A DNA stretch of 64,000 nt from an uncultured Clostridia bacterium (GTDB lineage Bacteria > Bacillota > Clostridia > Christensenellales > UBA1242): positions 1-64,000 of the forward strand of contig CALVMV010000005.1 of the NCBI GenBank assembly GCA_944349375.1, in the 5' to 3' direction. Below the pieces are notes generated by a model. That model was not told where the DNA came from. It searched no databases and saw only the letters and a list, made by a program, of their open reading frames with translations. Numbering within the stretch: the first letter of the stretch is position 1; each line of letters opens with the position of its first letter. A program made the position numbers and the translations under genes. This document shows positions 6,092 to 15,375 of the stretch, in pieces.

Positions 6092-8426
6092 ATTTCCATT
6101 GCCATGAAGAAACTTCTTCTATATCAGTTCCATTCTCTGCAATATATTTTTTGTGTTTTTTTAATAAATTTTTAATCTCTTTTTCAATTTTTTCATCTTT
6201 TATATTTAACAACTTCATTGCTGATAGAGTTAGATTAAATCTATCTATCTTGTTCTGGACTCTCATATCAAATGCGGTGGTTATAGTGCCTTCTTCCATG
6301 TATCCATGGACTTCAAAGTTATTGACTTTTCTTACAGCAAGCATATCGTAAATAAATTTTGGATATCCATGGAAATTGAATAAAACAGGCTTGTCTTTAG
6401 TAAAAATATTTTCAAACTCTTTTTGTGTCAATCCATGAGGATGCTCTTCATGAAGCTCCAATTTCATAATATCTACAATATTAACAAATCGTATATTTAA
6501 CTTTGGAAATTTTTGTTTTAATATTGTAACTGTAGCTAAAGCTTCTAATGTTGGAGTATCACCGGCACAAGCAATAACAAGGTCAGGTTTTTTAGGATTA
6601 ACACTTGCCCACTCCCAAATTCCAATACCTTTTGTGCAGTGTTCTTTTGCTTCTTCCTTATTTAACCATTGAAAAGAAGGGTGTTTTGAAGCGACTATTA
6701 CATTAATATAATTTTTACTTCTTTGGCAGTGATCATAACAAGAGAGTAAGCAATTAGCATCAGCTGGAAGATATATTCTAACAATTTCTGACTTTTTATT
6801 TGCGATGTGATCTAAAAATCCTGGTTCTTGATGCGTATAACCATTGTGATCTTGTTGCCATACATTTGATGTTAATACTAGATTTAACGAAGATATTGGA
6901 GCCCTCCAAGGTAATTGATTGCAAACTTTTAGCCATTTGGCGTGTTGTGAGACCATGGAATCAATAACTCTAGCAAAAGCTTCATAACTATGGAACATTC
7001 CATGTCTGCCGGTAAGTAAATATCCTTCTAGCCAACCTTCGCACATATGTTCACTTAAATAAGAATCCATAATTCTTCCGCTGTTAGAAAGGGCTTCATC
7101 ATTTGGTAGAATTTTAGCATTAAAATCTCTTTTTTCGTAGTCAAACATTCCATAAAGTCTATTGCTCATAGCCTCATCTGGACTGAAGGCTCTATAATTT
7201 TTATTTTTTTCGTTAAGTTCAAAGATTTTTCCAATATAATTGCCTAAAATTAACATATCTTGAGCTTTAACAGAGCCATGGGATGGAACAGAAACTGCGA
7301 ATTTTTCCCAATTTGGCAAGTGCAATTCTTTTAATAAGTTACCACCATTTGCATTAGGGCAGGCACTTATTCTTTTTTCTCCTTTTGGTAAAATATTTTT
7401 TATCTCTTGTTTTAATTTAAAGTTTTCGTCAAAATTTTCTTCAACATGATAACTTTTTAACCAATTTTCTAATAATTTTAAATCATTTTCATTTTTTATT
7501 TCAATAGGAATTTGATGAGCCCTAAAAGTATTTTCAATTTGTTTTCCATTAACATATTTTGGTCCAGTCCAGCCTTTTGGTGTTCTTAAAATTATCATTG
7601 GGAAAGTTGGTTGTTTGGCTATGCCCTTTTCTCTTGCATTTTTCCATATTGTTTTTATTTCATTTATACATTTATCCATGACTTTTGCCATTTTTTTATG
7701 CATTTGCATAGGGTCATCACCTTCAACAAAATAAGGTTTCCAGCCATATCCCTCAAACAATTTTTTGAGTTGTTTTTTGTCAATTCGAGCTAAAATTGTA
7801 GGGTTGCTAATTTTATAGCCGTTTAAATGCAAAATTGGTAGAACTGCACCATCTGTTTTAGGGTTGATAAACTTATTTGAATGCCAAGAAGTTGCAAGAG
7901 GTCCAGTCTCTGCTTCTCCATCTCCAACAATGACTGCACAAACTAAATCTTTGTTATCAAAAACAGCTCCAAAGCCATGTGCTAAACTATAGCCTAGTTC
8001 TCCACCTTCATGGATAGAGCCAGGTGTTTCAGGGGCAACATGACTTGAAATGCCACAAGGAAAAGAAAATTGTTTGCAAAGTTTTGTTAACCCTTTTTCA
8101 TCTTCTGAAACTTCTGGATAAATTTCGCTATATCTGCCTTCTAAGTATGAATTAGCAACAAAAAAGTTGCCACCGTGTCCAGGGCCAGAAATTAACATCA
8201 TATTTAAATCAAATTTATTTATCACTCTATCTAAATGAGCATAAACAAAATTTTGTCCTGGAACTGTTCCCCAATGTCCTACAACTTTGCTTTTTACATC
8301 TTTCATTGATAAAGGCTTAGTTAAAAGTGGGTTATTTTTTAAATATAACTGAGCGACTGATAGATAGTTGGCTGTATTAAAATAGCGATTTAAAAGTGAA
8401 AAATATTCTTTGCTTTGATATGTCAT
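6090..8426 (-). CDS. xfp: Xylulose-5-phosphate/fructose-6-phosphate phosphoketolase
   Basis: A 778-residue thiamine-diphosphate enzyme that splits xylulose 5-phosphate (and usually fructose 6-phosphate) with phosphate into acetyl phosphate plus glyceraldehyde 3-phosphate or erythrose 4-phosphate. It shows HWGTVPGQ (51-58), GPGHGG (81-86), HEGGELGYSLAHGFGA (139-154) and the ThDP site GDGEAETG (168-175). Length and motifs match the bacterial family throughout. The start at 8426 has AAGGAG 8 bases upstream; the longer reading has no ribosome site. It is transcribed alone, convergent with sufCB. It gives this organism a route from pentoses to acetate and ATP. Confidence 0.97.
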   Translation of the reverse strand: MTYQSKEYFSLLNRYFNTANYLSVAQLYLKNNPLLTKPLSMKDVKSKVVGHWGTVPGQNFVYAHLDRVINKFDLNMMLISGPGHGGNFFVANSYLEGRYSEIYPEVSEDEKGLTKLCKQFSFPCGISSHVAPETPGSIHEGGELGYSLAHGFGAVFDNKDLVCAVIVGDGEAETGPLATSWHSNKFINPKTDGAVLPILHLNGYKISNPTILARIDKKQLKKLFEGYGWKPYFVEGDDPMQMHKKMAKVMDKCINEIKTIWKNAREKGIAKQPTFPMIILRTPKGWTGPKYVNGKQIENTFRAHQIPIEIKNENDLKLLENWLKSYHVEENFDENFKLKQEIKNILPKGEKRISACPNANGGNLLKELHLPNWEKFAVSVPSHGSVKAQDMLILGNYIGKIFELNEKNKNYRAFSPDEAMSNRLYGMFDYEKRDFNAKILPNDEALSNSGRIMDSYLSEHMCEGWLEGYLLTGRHGMFHSYEAFARVIDSMVSQHAKWLKVCNQLPWRAPISSLNLVLTSNVWQQDHNGYTHQEPGFLDHIANKKSEIVRIYLPADANCLLSCYDHCQRSKNYINVIVASKHPSFQWLNKEEAKEHCTKGIGIWEWASVNPKKPDLVIACAGDTPTLEALATVTILKQKFPKLNIRFVNIVDIMKLELHEEHPHGLTQKEFENIFTKDKPVLFNFHGYPKFIYDMLAVRKVNNFEVHGYMEEGTITTAFDMRVQNKIDRFNLTLSAMKLLNIKDEKIEKEIKNLLKKHKKYIAENGTDIEEVSSWQWK

Positions 8427-8444
8427 ATAAAGCTCCTTTTTCAA

Positions 8445-8472
8445 ATTATAACATAATAAAAAATTTAAACAA
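8445..8472 (-). promoter_or_regulatory. Phosphoketolase promoter
   Basis: On the minus strand, TTGTTT (8467-8472) lies 16 bases from TATAAT (8445-8450). The ribosome site and ATG follow at 8434-8424. The -35 match is modest. Confidence 0.55.
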
Positions 8473-8773
8473 AACATTTGTAAAAATGATATATATTATT
8501 TTTTATTGTTTTCACTATAGTATACAAAAAAAATTAAAAGTGTTTTAGAGATTAAAAGTAAATAAATGTTAAATATTTCGAATAAAGATGGCTATAAAGT
8601 CCGTTTTTATTTTTTTTTGAATATATTAAGTCTTTTTAGTTTTATTTACAAAATTCTTGTTTTTTTGCAGATTATTTTTATTTAAATCAAAAATATCTCT
8701 AAAATAATTTTGTTTTTTTTGTGCTTTGAGTATAATAATTTTGTCTTTTTGCAAAGTTTTAACGATTTTATAG

Positions 8774-8802
8774 TTGATATTTTGTAATTATCATGTTATA
8801 AT
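8774..8802 (+). promoter_or_regulatory. Promoter of the secG-rnr operon
   Basis: TTGATA (8774-8779), 17-base spacer, TATAAT (8797-8802), then an AGAGG ribosome site before the gene at 8822. The rest of the 395-base divergent gap (8427-8821) is A/T-rich and holds the xfp promoter but no gene or RNA that could be recognised. Confidence 0.8.
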
Positions 8803-8821
8803 CTAACAAAAGAGGTTATAA

Positions 8822-9058
8822 ATGAATATTAGTTTACTTTGTGATTGGTTTCAAGATTGGGGTGCTTCCATAAAAAGTGGTTTAGGGCATACTGGACTTA
8901 TTGTTATGATTGTTATTTTAGGATGTTTGGCACTTATGATATCTTGGAACATATTAAAGGCATCGCTAGGAAAAACCAAATTTAAAATTTTATGGGGACA
9001 AATATTTCTTTTAGTCATAATTATTTTATTTTTAGCTTGGTTCTTCTCATTAGTATAA
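8822..9058 (+). CDS. Small two-helix membrane protein before secG
   Basis: A 78-residue protein of unrecognised family. Two hydrophobic helices are clear, at about 24-47 and 56-77, joined by a short basic loop (KASLGKTKFK), so both ends probably face the outside or the same side. There is no signal-peptidase motif. It is the first gene after the operon promoter and lies 13 bases before secG, so it is co-transcribed with secG, rnr and probably smpB. It could be an accessory to the Sec channel or simply a lineage-specific membrane peptide. SecG itself is assigned to the next gene because that one has the family's loop and length. Confidence 0.7.
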   Translation: MNISLLCDWFQDWGASIKSGLGHTGLIVMIVILGCLALMISWNILKASLGKTKFKILWGQIFLLVIIILFLAWFFSLV

Positions 9059-9071
9059 AGGAGTGTTATTT

Positions 9072-9395
9072 ATGAAAAATTTATCGTTGCTTTTAGCAGA
9101 TGAAATTCAAAGCGATTTTTGGACAACTTTTCTTCCTATTTTTAGGTATGTTCTTTTTGGTATCATTATTGCTAGTGCTATTGTAATCATTATTACAACT
9201 TTGATGCAATCAAATGATTCAAATAGTGGCATGGATGCTTTTACTGGTGTTAGTCAAGAAAGTTATTATTCTCAAAACAAGGGTGCTTCAAGAGATGGTA
9301 TATTGAAAAGAATAACTATTGCTATGGCTTGTATTATTTTTATTTGCACTATTTTATTCTTCTGTTCGTTGCTTATTAATGCTACTGCAGCATAG
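9072..9395 (+). CDS. secG: Protein translocase subunit SecG
   Basis: A 107-residue membrane protein that assists the SecYE channel. Two membrane helices (about 20-45 and 76-102) flank a polar loop. The first helix ends in the family feature LMQSNDSNSGMDAFTGVSQ, where most SecG proteins read LQ.....G..GAF.G, and the second begins KRITIAMACIIF. The start at 9072 has AAGGAG 8 bases upstream; earlier in-frame starts do not. SecG directly before rnr and smpB is the usual order in Bacillota. It is longer than many SecG proteins because of its N-terminal 20 residues and longer loop. Confidence 0.8.
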   Translation: MKNLSLLLADEIQSDFWTTFLPIFRYVLFGIIIASAIVIIITTLMQSNDSNSGMDAFTGVSQESYYSQNKGASRDGILKRITIAMACIIFICTILFFCSLLINATAA

Positions 9396-9403
9396 GAGTA
9401 AAG

Positions 9404-11491
9404 ATGTTATTAAAGCAAAAAATATTAGAAATTTTAGATAAAGAGGGTTTGGCTTATTCTAAGCTGAGCAATCTTTTTTCTTTTATAGCAAACACTTATT
9501 CTGTAACACAGGAAGAAGTAAAAACACAATTTTACAAACTTATCAAAGATGGCTCTATCTTTGAGATAAGAAAAAACAAGTTTATTCCTATCCCTTCTAG
9601 GGGATATGAAAAAGGATTGTTTATAGGTAATGCAAAAGGCTTTGGTTTTGTTCAGATTGATAAGCTTGGAGAAAAAGAGGATATTTTTATCCCTGCAAAT
9701 ATGACAGCAAATGCTATAGATGGAGATGAGGTTATAGTTAAGCTGTTATCTCAATCTGAAGAAGGAATTGAGGGAAAGGTTGTTAGTGTTTATAATCCTA
9801 TTAAAAAAATTGTAGGAGTTATTGTCAAAATGGGAAAACACTTTTTCCTTGAACCAGACAATAACCATATTCCTTTTAAGATAAGATTAAATGCTGGACA
9901 AAATTACAATGTTGATGACAAAGTTGTCATTGAATTGTTAAGAGATGATAAGCAAATCAGAGGCAAAGTAATAGAAAATTTAGGAAAAATCAATGATATT
10001 AAGGCTTGCGAGCTAGGTATAATTCGAGAATTTAATTTGTATGAGAATTTTTCTGATGAAGTTTTAAATCAATGCAAGAGCATATCTGATCATGTTTTGT
10101 CTAAACAAAAGAAAGGAAGAAAAGATTTTACAAAAGATATCACTTTTACAATAGATGGAGAAGATGCTAGAGATTTTGATGATGCTGTGGGAATTGCTAT
10201 AAATGAAAAAGGCAATTATGTTTTATCTGTCCACATTGCAGATGTTGGAGAATATGTTAAATATGATACTCCTTTAGATGAAGAAGCTTATAACAGGGGA
10301 ACAAGTGTTTATTTTCCAACTTCAGTTTTGCCAATGCTACCGACAAAGCTTTCAAATGGTATTTGTTCATTGAATGAAGGGGCAGAAAGATTAACGCTCT
10401 CTTGCATTATGGAAATAAACAAGAATGGAGATGTTGTATCTCATCAAATTTATGAAGGGGTTATTAAAAGCTTTGCTCGTTTAACTTATACAGAAGTTTA
10501 TAAAGTCCTTTGTGGTAAAAAATCAACTAAAAAAGCTGAATCTGTTAAAAAAGAATTGCTTTTAATGTACAAATTATCTAAAATACTGCAACAAAAAAGG
10601 TTGTTAAATGGTAGTTTAGATTTTGAAATTCCTGAAGTTGAATTTATTTTTGATGAAAATGGAATGTCTATTGATTTGAAAGAAAGAGAAAGAAATGATG
10701 CTCACAGATTGATAGAAGACTTTATGATTGTAGCTAACGAAACAATCGCTAAAGATTTCTGCGATAAAAAAATATCTTTTGTTTATAGAGTTCACGAATC
10801 TCCTAAAAAAGAAAAAGTAATAAATGTTTTAGAATTTCTAAAAGGATTAGGTGTAAAAGTTCCTGCTCTGCCTGAAAATATTAGTTCAAAGTATTATCAA
10901 CAGCTTTTGACATCTATTGAAGATGAAAATTATCAAAAAACAGCCAACAAAGTTATTTTACGATCAATGCAAAAAGCAAAATATACTAACCAATGTTTAG
11001 GCCATTTTGGTTTAGGGCTTGTTTATTATTGTCATTTTACTTCACCTATTAGAAGATATCCAGACTTGACTATTCATAGAATTATTAAAGAATATCTGCA
11101 TAAAAACAAATTCTCAGCTCAAAGGAATGAAGAACTAGAAGAATTTACTTATCGCAGTGGGGAACAATCTAGTGTTACAGAAAGAAATGCTGAAAAGTGT
11201 GAAAGAGAAGTTGATGACTTATGGAAAGCATATTTGATGAAGGATAAGATTGGTCAAGAATTTGATGCAGTAATTTCTTCAGTAACAAACTTTGGAATTT
11301 TTGTGGAACTTCCTAATACTGTAGAGGGGTTAATTAAGATTGAAGACTTGCCACAAGACAGTTATTTATATTTTGAAAAGCAACTAAAATTAAAAGGACA
11401 ACACCATACTTTTACAATAGGTGATTGTCTTAGAGTAAAATTAGTTAATGCAAATATTTATACAAGGAAAATTGATTTTGTGCTTGCATAA
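9404..11491 (+). CDS. rnr: Ribonuclease R
   Basis: A 695-residue 3'-to-5' exoribonuclease that degrades structured RNA and, with SmpB-tmRNA, mRNA from stalled ribosomes. Order: N-terminal winged helix (about 1-65), two cold-shock domains (65-220), RNB catalytic domain from about 240 with the metal-binding DGEDARDFDDAVG and later SNGICSLNEGAERLTLSC, then an S1 domain (about 612-690) beginning IGQEFDAVISSVTNFGIFVEL. It lacks the long basic tail of the proteobacterial enzyme. It starts 8 bases after secG with a GGAG site, in the same operon. Confidence 0.96.
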   Translation: MLLKQKILEILDKEGLAYSKLSNLFSFIANTYSVTQEEVKTQFYKLIKDGSIFEIRKNKFIPIPSRGYEKGLFIGNAKGFGFVQIDKLGEKEDIFIPANMTANAIDGDEVIVKLLSQSEEGIEGKVVSVYNPIKKIVGVIVKMGKHFFLEPDNNHIPFKIRLNAGQNYNVDDKVVIELLRDDKQIRGKVIENLGKINDIKACELGIIREFNLYENFSDEVLNQCKSISDHVLSKQKKGRKDFTKDITFTIDGEDARDFDDAVGIAINEKGNYVLSVHIADVGEYVKYDTPLDEEAYNRGTSVYFPTSVLPMLPTKLSNGICSLNEGAERLTLSCIMEINKNGDVVSHQIYEGVIKSFARLTYTEVYKVLCGKKSTKKAESVKKELLLMYKLSKILQQKRLLNGSLDFEIPEVEFIFDENGMSIDLKERERNDAHRLIEDFMIVANETIAKDFCDKKISFVYRVHESPKKEKVINVLEFLKGLGVKVPALPENISSKYYQQLLTSIEDENYQKTANKVILRSMQKAKYTNQCLGHFGLGLVYYCHFTSPIRRYPDLTIHRIIKEYLHKNKFSAQRNEELEEFTYRSGEQSSVTERNAEKCEREVDDLWKAYLMKDKIGQEFDAVISSVTNFGIFVELPNTVEGLIKIEDLPQDSYLYFEKQLKLKGQHHTFTIGDCLRVKLVNANIYTRKIDFVLA

Positions 11492-11598
11492 AGTTGAATT
11501 TTTATAGGAAAAATGTTAAAATAAGTAAAAATATTGAAAAAAATTGCAAAAAAATCAAAAATTTTCAATAATTTTACTTTTTTTTTAAAAAAGGGTAT

Positions 11599-11627
11599 TG
11601 AAATTCTAAAATAAACATGATATAATG
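11599..11627 (+). promoter_or_regulatory. smpB promoter
   Basis: TTGAAA (11599-11604), 17-base spacer, TATAAT (11622-11627), with a GGAGG ribosome site right after it. It lies in the 144-base gap after rnr, so smpB can be transcribed on its own. Confidence 0.75.
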
Positions 11628-11635
11628 GAGGCGAG

Positions 11636-12076
11636 ATGAAGATAATAACTAATAACAAAAAGGCTTTTCATAATTTCTTCGTTTCTGATAAGCTTGAGGC
11701 AGGCATTGTTTTAAAGGGCAATGAAGTCAAGTCTGTTTTGGCAGGAAAAATCAATTTATCTGATAGCTATGTGGTTATCAAAAATGGTGAAGTGATTTTA
11801 AAAAATTGCCATATCACTCCTTGGCAAATTGACTCTAATATGGTGGAAACAAAACCTGACCGAAAACTTCTTTTGCATAAAAGTGAAATCCTTAAACTTC
11901 AAAGAAAAGTTTTAGAAAAGGGATTTTCAATCATTCCAACCAAAGTTTATTATAATGATGGCTTGGTAAAAGTTGAAATTGCTTTAGCTCAAGGGAAAAA
12001 ACTTTATGACAAAAGAGATGTCCTAAAAGAAAAAGCAGTAAAAAGGGACATTGAACGCGAACTGAAAAACTTGTAA
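11636..12076 (+). CDS. smpB: SsrA-binding protein SmpB
   Basis: A 146-residue RNA-binding protein that brings tmRNA to stalled ribosomes. It has the OB-fold core with the family motifs KLEAGIVLKGNEVKSVLAGKI, the HI-TPW turn, and the basic C-terminal tail GKKLYDKRDVLKEK, which lies in the mRNA channel. Length is normal. GGAGG precedes the ATG by 6 bases. Its RNA partner ssrA begins 8 bases after its stop, so protein and RNA may share a transcript. Confidence 0.97.
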   Translation: MKIITNNKKAFHNFFVSDKLEAGIVLKGNEVKSVLAGKINLSDSYVVIKNGEVILKNCHITPWQIDSNMVETKPDRKLLLHKSEILKLQRKVLEKGFSIIPTKVYYNDGLVKVEIALAQGKKLYDKRDVLKEKAVKRDIERELKNL

Positions 12077-12083
12077 CACCCAT

Positions 12084-12467
12084 GGGGGCGTTATTGGTTT
12101 CGACAGGAAGCATAGTTTGAAGCGTAAAGCGCGTGGTAGTCGTCCATGCCTACCTAAAAATGGACAGCGAAAATAAACGCAAACAATCAAACTAGTTACA
12201 ACTCAGCTTTAATGGCTGCCTAGTAACACTTTAGATCAAACTATTTTTGGTCGGCTTGTTTTTAAAGTGGCTGTTTAAATTCTAAGTCTCATCTTTAGCC
12301 AAAATTCTTTATTGAGTTTGTCTTTATAGATAAAGAAAATTTAAAAGACTGGTCAAAATTGTTTGTTTATGGACGAAATTTTGACAAGAATTAAACATAA
12401 ACTAAACGCGTAGAAAAACTTTATGCTAGTTTCTTGGAAGCGGGTTCAAATCCCGCCGTCTCCACCA
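12084..12467 (+). ncRNA. ssrA: Transfer-messenger RNA (tmRNA)
   Basis: A 384-base tmRNA. The 5' end GGGGGCG pairs with CGTCTCC before the encoded 3' ACCA, and the T-arm reads GCGGG-TTCAAAT-CCCGC. GGTTTCGACAGG after the acceptor strand is the standard tmRNA start. The resume codon appears to be GCA at 12179, giving the tag A-NNQTSYNSALMAA with the amino acids ANNQTSYNSALMAA, stopping at TAG (12221). The ALMAA end is a typical Clp-degradation tag. The one-piece form lies directly after smpB. Confidence 0.96.
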
Positions 12468-12491
12468 AAACAAATAAAAGGAGTTTTAATT

Positions 12492-13574
12492 ATGGGAACT
12501 GTGATTGTAACTGTTGTTGTTACTTTGGGAATTATTATTGCGGGAGGTTTTCTCATTTACTTTATAGGAGACCTTATTATGAGTCTTGCTTCTCACGGCA
12601 AAAAAGATGATGAAATTATAAAAAATAAAGCTAAAAGAGATAAAGAGGAAATTAACAAAGCTTTAGCTGAAAAATATCCTGAAGATGCTGAAAAAATTAA
12701 AAATGATCCTGACTATTCAGCTATAGTTCTTTCAGGTGGAAAGGTAGAGGCTTATAACCCTGAAGAAGATTCTTTGGCAGAAGAAAATGAAGAAGAAAAT
12801 GCTGAAGCTGAACAAGTAGAGGAAGAAGAACAAGAAGAACCTGAGCAAATCGAAGAAGAAACTAAAGAAGATTTGATTGCTAAAAAAAGACAAGAGATTC
12901 TTGAAAGAATTAGCAAGTTATCACAATCTATGGAAGAGTCAAAGGAAGAAGAACAAGAAGAAACCGAAGAAGTTGATATGACAGAATCTTCTGATGAAAA
13001 TAATGAAACTGAAGAAGAAGTAGAGACTGAAGAAACTGCTGAGGCAACAGAAGAAGAAACTACTGAGGAAACTACTGAAGAAACGATTCCTGAAGAAGAA
13101 ACAACTGATACTGATGATGATAATATTGTAGCTTATTCTGCAGAAGAATTAACTAATATGATTGCTAGCGAGAAAGAAGAACTTAAAGCTAACGAAAAAG
13201 AACTTCGTAAATGCAAAAGAGAGTTTATTCCATTAAGAAGAGTAAAGAAAACTCTTGAAAATGATGAGAAAAAATTACGCAGAAAAGAAGTCCTTGTTGC
13301 AAAACAAAAAGTTGAATTGTATGGCGTAAACAACATTCAAGATATTGATGAAGAAAAAGCGAAAAAACTTTCAGAAGACCTTGATTTACTTGATGGACTT
13401 AAATTATCTGTTCAACATTGCCAAGAAGTTATGTCTAAAAACGCAGAAAGATATCCATTACTTGAACAAATCTTCAACTTACTTTCAACAAGAAATGCTG
13501 AGCTTAAAGAAAGCATCGCAAATCATGAAAAAATGCTTGCAAAATTAAATGGTGAAGATACAGATGCTGAATAA
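12492..13574 (+). CDS. Membrane-anchored acidic coiled-coil protein, unknown function
   Basis: A 360-residue protein with no recognised family. One N-terminal membrane helix (about 3-27) is followed by a short charged stretch, then a very Glu/Thr-rich low-complexity region (about 85-215, with EETTEETTEET-like repeats) and a Lys/Glu helical C-terminal part (about 220-350) that should form a coiled coil. It looks like a tethered cytoplasmic or surface scaffold. The start at 12492 has AAAGGAG 8 bases upstream; the open frame running back into tmRNA is not coding. It is followed by its own terminator. Confidence 0.75.
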   Translation: MGTVIVTVVVTLGIIIAGGFLIYFIGDLIMSLASHGKKDDEIIKNKAKRDKEEINKALAEKYPEDAEKIKNDPDYSAIVLSGGKVEAYNPEEDSLAEENEEENAEAEQVEEEEQEEPEQIEEETKEDLIAKKRQEILERISKLSQSMEESKEEEQEETEEVDMTESSDENNETEEEVETEETAEATEEETTEETTEETIPEEETTDTDDDNIVAYSAEELTNMIASEKEELKANEKELRKCKREFIPLRRVKKTLENDEKKLRRKEVLVAKQKVELYGVNNIQDIDEEKAKKLSEDLDLLDGLKLSVQHCQEVMSKNAERYPLLEQIFNLLSTRNAELKESIANHEKMLAKLNGEDTDAE

Positions 13575-13576
13575 TA

Positions 13577-13606
13577 AAAGAGCCTAATTAAAGGCTCTTT
13601 TTTTAT
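13577..13606 (+). terminator. Terminator after the acidic protein gene
   Basis: AAAGAGCC and GGCTCTTT pair around an A/T loop, followed by eight T. Confidence 0.9.
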
Positions 13607-13664
13607 TTTCACTATTGACATAGTGGGACCTTTATGGTAATATTTTTCTGTAAAGGAGATTAAT

Positions 13665-15212
13665 GTGAAAAATCAAAATGTTACAATTGAACAAGTTGAA
13701 AATCTTATTGAAAAATTCTTAAATGGAGATGCTGAAGGACAGGATAGAAAATGGTTTTGTAAATCAAAAGAAATTTCCGCACCTTTTGTAATAAGCAAAA
13801 TAAAATGGGTTTTTAAAAATCTAGATTCTCAGCAAGAAATCGTATTTAAAATTAACAATGAAGGGGTGTTGTTAATAGATGATGAAATGGATTTTGAGGA
13901 TAAAATTATTCTTATTAAATAATATAATGATTTAGTTGGTTTTGAAATTGAATTTGATAAAGGTACTAAAGAAGCAATACTAGAATTTTTAGATTCTTTT
14001 AAAACTGCATATATAGCATCAAACTGTTTAAAATCTAAACAAATAATAAATTTCCCTTATGAAAATTTTGCTAAATTATTTAAATATGGATATGTTGTTT
14101 TAAAAAACAAATCAGATGTTGATTTTTCTGATGTGCATATCGGAGATGTATATACTTTAGTTAATCATATCACAACAAATGATAAAGATGTTGCAAAATG
14201 TCGTCCATGTTTGGTTTGGAACATTGACAAACAAAAGCAGACAATATATATTTGTCCTATAACAAGCTCTGATAATGGGTTCAGGCATAATGCCCATGCT
14301 TATGTTGAATTTAATAAGGATTGTTTTGATGAAGAAAATAAAGAAGGCCCTTTTTATTTACGACTACAGGATATAAAAAAAGTTGGAACTAATTTATTGT
14401 ACAAAAAAATTGGTAGGGCGTCATCTAAAGAAGAGATGTACAAATATTTGTTAGCCATTAAAAAGTATTATCAAGAAGAAGTAACTTCATCAATTGATAA
14501 TTTGAAAAATGATGTATTTTACTCGACTGACAATGAAATAGAAAATGATAGCACCAATGATACAAAAATAAATGAATTTACAGGTTATAGCAGACCTGCT
14601 TCTACAGATGAATTGAGTGATTGTTTCGCAAAAGAATCAGATGTAGGGTTTGAAATCAATTCTGATGATTTAGTGCTTTCTAGATACATAGAAGAAATAA
14701 TTCCAGAAGTAATTTATTATTTAAAAAATGAAGCTGGGAGAGGAAAATACAAAGATTTTAATTTGGCTGAAACAACAGAAGAAATTAAAGCACTGTTTTT
14801 GGAAATAATTAAAACATCAAAAACTTCTCCTTATTCTTATCATTTCAGATTAAATAACAATCAAGTCAATAAAAGAAAGTACCCTAAAGTTGATATAGAA
14901 ATAAAAAAATTCTCAGTAATTATTCAAGTAAAAGGGAAAGAACCAATAATTGATAATAATTTGACAAAACTTTTAATAAAGACTATGCAGTCTTGCAACA
15001 AATTTTATTATGTTTATCTTGCATATCATGTAATTTGTAATGCAAATAGAAACGGTAAATTCGATAAAAGTGAAGTTGAAAAATATTTTATTAATTTGGG
15101 CTTAAAGTATGATGGAGATTTAGAAATTATTGCTAGAAATCCTCATTTATTTGATCCTAAAAATGTTTATGTAGATAACGCTTACTATGGAATCAATAAT
15201 GAAAAAGATTAA
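13665..15212 (+). pseudogene. MazF/PemK-like domain protein interrupted by an in-frame TAA
   Basis: One continuous frame of 516 codons is broken only by TAA at 13920-13922. The 85 residues before it start at a GTG with AAAGGAG. After it 70 open codons follow with no usable start until a GTG at 14133 that lacks a ribosome site. Beyond lies a PemK/MazF-like domain (VHIGDVYTLVNH, CRPCLVWNID, IYICPITSSD) of about 115 residues, then a C-terminal domain of about 200 residues that I do not recognise. The parts look like one protein killed by a nonsense change, or read through at the stop. Base composition matches its neighbours. Confidence 0.65.
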
Positions 15213-15235
15213 ACAAGCAAACGCTTGTTTTTTCT
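15211..15235 (+). terminator. Terminator after the MazF-like gene
   Basis: AAACAAGC and GCTTGTTT pair around AAAC, followed by a T run. Confidence 0.85.
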
Positions 15236-15375
15236 TTTATATAAATTTTTTATAATTTAAAAAATAAATAAATAAAATTTTAAAATTTACAAATTCTTCT
15301 TATAGGCAGATTTTAGTTTTTTAAGTTGCTTATAGGATACAATGATTATATTCATTGTCGAAAAAAGGGGAATTT

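Noticed and set aside
8478..8770. A structured RNA in the xfp-secG gap
   Set aside because: No consistent helices or known RNA motifs were seen; only A/T-rich sequence and the two promoters.
12423..12491. Upstream extension of the acidic protein gene into tmRNA
   Set aside because: It would translate the tmRNA 3' end; the ATG at 12492 has its own strong ribosome site.
13920..13922. Recoding of the TAA as an amino acid
   Set aside because: No known recoding uses TAA in Bacillota, and TAA ends most other genes here. A nonsense change is simpler.
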